A stretch of DNA of 64,000 nucleotides from Tetragonia tetragonoides (Eukaryota; Streptophyta; Magnoliopsida; Caryophyllales; Aizoaceae). This document shows positions 60,024 to 64,000 of the stretch, in pieces (positions within the stretch are counted from its first letter, which is position 1; the number at the start of each line of letters is the position of its first letter). Both the position numbers and the translations under genes were made by a program. The notes beneath the pieces are model-generated. The model had not been told where the DNA came from. It saw nothing but the letters and a program-made list of their open reading frames with translations, and searched no databases. The DNA lies in contig CM076142.1 of NCBI GenBank assembly GCA_038025085.1, positions 4,563,501 through 4,627,500 on the forward strand, written 5' to 3'.

Positions 60024-62297
60024 ATGGAAAGCGCACAAGTAGTAGAAGTATTGAAGGCGTTAGATTCCAGTCTTTCTCAAATGAGATGGCGCCTTAAACC
60101 TTCATCAAAACGCCGTCTTGAGATAGGTTTGTATCTTAATTTTGTTCATAATGTTATATTTCTTTAACAAATATGTCTTGTTACAGTTTTAGTTAGCCAC
60201 ATTTTCGATTTGATGCTCTTTCAAGTCATTGATTGATTAATAGCATACAACTTGCGGGTTTTATACACCCATTTCAATAATTAAAGGAGCCTTAAACTTT
60301 TTTCACTAAATTGTGAATTTGAGCTAATTCGCCAATGCCAAATGTGCCCAATTCCCAGATCAATCAAGTGTACAAGCCTTTATGAAATCAATTGGCAATG
60401 TGTGGACTAGGTCCTTAAGAGGCTTGTGTGCATGCTCGAGACTTTGAAAATTTTCAAATGTGATGTAAACTTTCACTATTATCCTTCAATAATAATTTAA
60501 GCAAGTTTACACATGTAACTATGTAAGGGCTTCATAGAGGAATTTGTGAATGTGGGATATCATTTTTGCTGTAAATAGTATACACTTGTGGGTCTTTTTA
60601 TTGATTGGTTTCAGTGAGAGCAGAAAGTATGTATTGTTGCTGAATTCAAAACAAGATTGATAGATATATCATGCAAATGACTTGATAATGATGGCTTGTT
60701 CATGTCAATGTGATGTTTGAGCTAATTAATGCAAGCTCATTTTTTTAAGGGTTCTCAATATGTTATGTGAGCTTTTCATTTTAACATGTGTCATAGATGG
60801 ACACTAGGAAATGATATGGCATTTGAGTCTTCAAATCAGACCAAAAACTAGGAAAATCCCTTAAAACAGACAAGTCTAATCCTCGGATCCACACCCATAA
60901 CTTGTTGTTATCCCCATGTTCGGGTCACATAGTTATGGAGGTGTCTTTGAATATATGCATGAGTGGGTGTTTATAAGTTGGTTGTGTTATCGTAAGAAAT
61001 CATGTTGGCTGAATCTTAAACATGGTTCAATTTCTTGACAGATTTGCAAATTTGCTGATGTAGATGTGTTGGCATTATGCTCTAGAATGAGACCGGTTGT
61101 GATGGTGGACTATGGTGGAAAGATGCCTGAGTTACAAGAGCAATTGTGCACCCTTTTTGAGCTTCTTCAAAAGGTTATTTTTTTCTCTACCAAGTTGCTT
61201 CATCTGTCGGGATCCAAAACTTTCACTGTTGAACTCCAATGATCCATAGGAATAGAAATGGCAAAAAAATGCTATAAAATATTGACAAACTTGAAGTACA
61301 GCAAGTGAAAATTTAGTTGGTAAGTGACTGACAGATGTGGCTGGGTAATGTCTACGAAGTAAGCACAAGATTATGGTAACTTTGGATATTTCAAAATGAG
61401 AAAATGAAGTTGGCCAGCTTGTTAGAAAAGTGAATTTATCTATTGGAAGGGCAGAGTTACAACATTTCAGTTGTCCACTAGAGACGGGCTTTTTTGCAAG
61501 CGGGGAAAGAGTGGTTGGATTGGGCTGAATTGCCATTAGCAGAAAGGTCAATGTCAACCTTTCTATCTGTTGGATCCATCAGTGTGAAAATTGCATTAGA
61601 TAATATTTCATGTCCCTTTTTGAGAAGCACTCTCCATTGAATTTTCATTTATTACAAAAGCATTTTATATAATAGGCTATATTGCCTTCTTTGGATGGGT
61701 ACACTTTTTAGATGCAAATTCTGTATCCTTTATTGTTGCATATATTTGTCGAAGCTTCTGGTCATGAATATATATTTTACATTGTTATGAACTACTGTAT
61801 ACCCCCTTTTTTTTCAGGAGTCAACTATTTTTCAGCAGCTAAGAGTAATGGTTATTGAAGATATGATATACTTGGTAAATGTCAAAGAATTTGCTGAATA
61901 TGTTGAGAGGAGTTTAAACTCAGATTCTACACATTTTTTTGTGGACCTTGAACAGGATCCTCCTAAGGTAATGCAAAGTAACAGCTGTATTTTTTTATTT
62001 TTTTTTGCAGTGTTGCATAAGTTTCTCTTCTGACTGACTTTCTAACCTTTTGTATTTCAGATGAGATCAACAACTGATGAAAGCTCAGCAGCAAAGGAAT
62101 TGGTATCAGTTCAACATTTGTTTTCTTCAGTATTTACTGCTGATGGTGTAAATTATGGAGCTCTGCAAGGACAAAGTAAAGAGAACAGTCAATACGGCGA
62201 GTCTTCTTCCTTCGAGTGTTCTCTGTTTTCAAAGGTTCTTGATCTCAGCAGCTGCATGCAAGAGTCTCAGATTACCATACCAACCTTAAATGGGTAA
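60024..62297 (+). CDS. DUF4504/C1orf74-like protein, 3' end not found
   Basis: Exons 60024-60126, 61064-61173, 61818-61967 and 62061-62293 join in frame (phases 1, 0, 0) and encode MESAQVVEVLKALDSSLSQM..., then RPVVMVDYGGKMPELQEQ, a VIEDMIYLVNVKEFAEYVE segment, and TIPTLNG. From memory of plant relatives this fits the DUF4504 (UPF0739, C1orf74-like) family of unknown function; that name is moderate confidence. Relatives continue after the NG with a WLLGYPV-type second half. Here a GG|GTAACC donor is present at 62293/62294, but I find no continuing exon up to 63793. Reading through the donor stops at 62297, giving 199 aa. An antisense copia fragment lies downstream at 62640-62845. The gene may be truncated or have a very distant 3' exon. 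Confidence 0.65.
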
Positions 62298-62639
62298 CCC
62301 CTTATCAAACTCGAATTACATTTCTATGCGTTGTCTGCATTGAAAGATGAAAGCTAAACTGTACATCAGATTCTCTCTGGATAAAATTATAAACAAGGGC
62401 TTAAAGAATATGCATTCATAAAACAGATGCCATAGCTCATAAACAGATGCCTATGTACTCAATCCTATTCTTTCTTTATTGGGGGATCAAAGAGAGATAC
62501 ATGGGATGTTGAAGATGGGTTTTGTGACCCACATTATGGAACAACCTTTAAGGATAAAAGTTTTGGAAGAAATATTCTGACCTCTATTGATGAGTTCAGT
62601 ATGTGGGCTTATATAGACATACAAGATGCAAGTTATGTA

Positions 62640-62845
62640 TCCTTAGGGATACTCTAGTTGGCACAATAATAACCCTTTCGGGTTTCGACCAATTTCAATT
62701 CCAAGGAAATATTTGAGTACACCAAGGCCTTTAATTTGAAAACAACAATCCAGGTACTGCTTGATTTTCTGGCAGACAATCATTGCCACTTTGCCAGCTA
62801 GAACAATGTCATCAAAATATACTAGAAGGACTAAGAAAGTGGTAC
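62640..62845 (-). mobile_element. Degenerate copia reverse-transcriptase fragment
   Basis: On the minus strand the sequence reads YFDDIVLAGK, then QKIKQYLDCCFQIKGLGVLKYF and LGIEIGRNPKGLLLCQLEYP. This corresponds to the Y-DD box and the IKxLGxLKYFLGIE region of Ty1/copia reverse transcriptase. No complete element or LTR is visible around it. Confidence 0.8.
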
Positions 62846-63793
62846 CTTTGCAATATGTATAAAGAGTGTAATAAGTATATAATGGTGCAGTGCAGGACAG
62901 AACTTAACTTAGGAAATGAGTTCCGTGGTAGTTGTCAAAGGCTATACCATGATTTTCAAATGGGAGATTTTACCAGGCTCGTCATTAGAAAATCCGTGTG
63001 GAAGTTTCATTTACTTTTGTTTATAGAACTCTCCAGTGACCTAATGGGTGGAGTTACCAACCTTTTGCCTCCGCCAATGCTAGAAAAGTACACGCATTGA
63101 CCATCTTCACACAGGTACAAAAGTCTTGTTTTAATCAATCTCTGTGGCCTGATTAATCTCTTAGATCACGAGGCAGGTTTTGTAGCGTGTTAAGTTTCTT
63201 TGTTTAAGGAGGATCCTGCCCAAGTGGGGTACAAATGTATGCAACCGTATCCCTACAATTTTATAATGGTGGTTGCCATTAAGCCTTTGATTTATAGCCT
63301 GCTACTTCACAATGAATAAAAGCAGAGGATAGCTTAATGAGGCTTTTAGAATACATCTATGAATCATGCATATCTAAACTCTTGACTGTATTTTGCAGTG
63401 TGTTGCCAAAGTAGATGGCTGTGGACATTTAGAACCTTAGAAGGTTGGGACTTTCTTGTGAGGTTGGTGGTTGGATACTTTTGTAATATAGTAACTTCTT
63501 TGAGCTTGTATGGTTTGACACTAGAAGGTACTGAAAAGGGCAATTATCTTAGTCTTATTCTGTTTCTTAGATGCATTGCATAACTGCTTTTAGATTGAAT
63601 AATTAATACCTATATCTGATACTTCTTTTGTTCTTCCCTGAAGATTGGTGCTAAACTTCTATCTTGTTGGAAGGATGGATGTTGCTATCCTTTCGCTTAC
63701 TATGTTGCTTATTACTTGGTTTCAGACTATGACCTGGCTTTTGACTATGCTTTGTTATAATGGTGGTGTTCACAGTTGGATTTTGTTTCAGAT
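62846..63793. other. Intergenic, presumed upstream region of the YIF1-like gene
   Basis: Searched for the missing exons of the DUF4504-like gene and found none. The end of this stretch (TTTGTTTCAG at 63782-63791) is a good splice acceptor just before the YIF1 ATG, so a leader intron ends here. Confidence 0.45.
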
Positions 63794-64000
63794 ATGTACA
63801 GCAATGTTGGAGCTCAGCCTGGTATTCCTAGACCACCCACTATTTTCCAGCCTAATCCATTGGGTAATCCATTTAGTGCAGCTGGTTCCGAATTTATCAG
63901 AGGTGGCTTGGGTGCATATGGGGAGAGAATTTTAGGTTCCAGCTCTGAGTACGTGCAAAGCAATGTAAGTGGAGTACTCGTATACTTAATTATTGATGTC
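63794..64000 (+). CDS. YIF1: YIF1-like Golgi/ER transport protein, 5' part only
   Basis: The first coding exon 63794-63964 (57 codons) encodes MYSNVGAQPGIPRPP, a Pro/Asn-rich stretch, then FIRGGLGAYGERILGSSSEYVQSN, followed by a GTAAGT donor at 63965. This is the conserved N-terminus of plant YIF1-family proteins, multi-pass membrane partners of YIP1 in ER-to-Golgi vesicle traffic. The transmembrane part lies beyond the window. A splice acceptor two bases before the ATG implies an intron in the 5' leader. Confidence 0.85.
   Translation, partial: MYSNVGAQPGIPRPPTIFQPNPLGNPFSAAGSEFIRGGLGAYGERILGSSSEYVQSNVSGVLVYLIIDV

Noticed and set aside
61132..61557. A 141-codon minus-strand frame
   Set aside because: Antisense to exon 2 and intron of the DUF4504-like gene; no family resemblance.
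63398..63583. Possible continuation exon of the DUF4504-like gene
   Set aside because: No WLLGYPV-like or C-terminal family motif could be read in any frame; splice borders are also lacking.

Overview
This is nuclear DNA of a flowering plant, probably a eudicot: AT-rich, genes split by GT-AG introns, and dense in plant transposons (CACTA, Mutator-like, Stowaway, hAT-like, copia, SINE and LINE-type). I cannot name the species from sequence alone.

The main content is a tandem cluster of nine class III (secretory, haem) peroxidase loci with the classic four-exon structure. Loci 1-6 lie on the minus strand (3184-4651, 8575-10807, 15843-17331, 19767-21197, 32901-34457, 42601-44069). Loci 7-9 lie on the plus strand (47636-48889, 51417-52587, 56069-57493). 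Loci 1-7 have intact splice sites and frame. Locus 8 is clearly a pseudogene, and locus 9 carries a frameshift at the haem-ligand histidine plus an in-frame deletion. Loci 1-3 form one subgroup with an unusual Gly/His/Ser-rich segment between signal peptide and catalytic domain. Loci 6-9 form another subgroup.

Region by region: 1-17.4 kb is a three-fold segmental duplication, each segment carrying a peroxidase followed at its 3' side by a block of ~312-bp tandem satellite repeats. Each segment has its own private transposon: a Mutator-like element upstream of gene 1, a copia solo LTR in an intron of gene 2, and a CACTA element in segment 3. 19.8-21.2 kb is peroxidase 4. 22-30.5 kb is a non-coding-looking array of amplified, exon-like modules with a possible promoter near 31-32 kb. 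32.9-34.5 kb is peroxidase 5. 36.3-40.7 kb is a complete three-exon plastid dihydrodipicolinate synthase gene (lysine biosynthesis), a single-copy type gene lodged inside the cluster. 42.6-57.5 kb holds peroxidases 6-9, with SINE, LINE-type and Stowaway insertions.

The strand switch between loci 6 and 7 is bracketed by a ~120-bp nearly identical inverted repeat (44297-44424 and 57784-57906), which suggests an inversion or loss of a further gene copy. 60-62.3 kb is a DUF4504/C1orf74-like gene whose 3' half I cannot find; an antisense copia reverse-transcriptase fragment follows it. At 63.8 kb the first coding exon of a YIF1-like Golgi protein runs off the window.

Functionally the peroxidases would be secreted oxidases for cell-wall or defence chemistry. 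The other genes are unrelated housekeeping neighbours.
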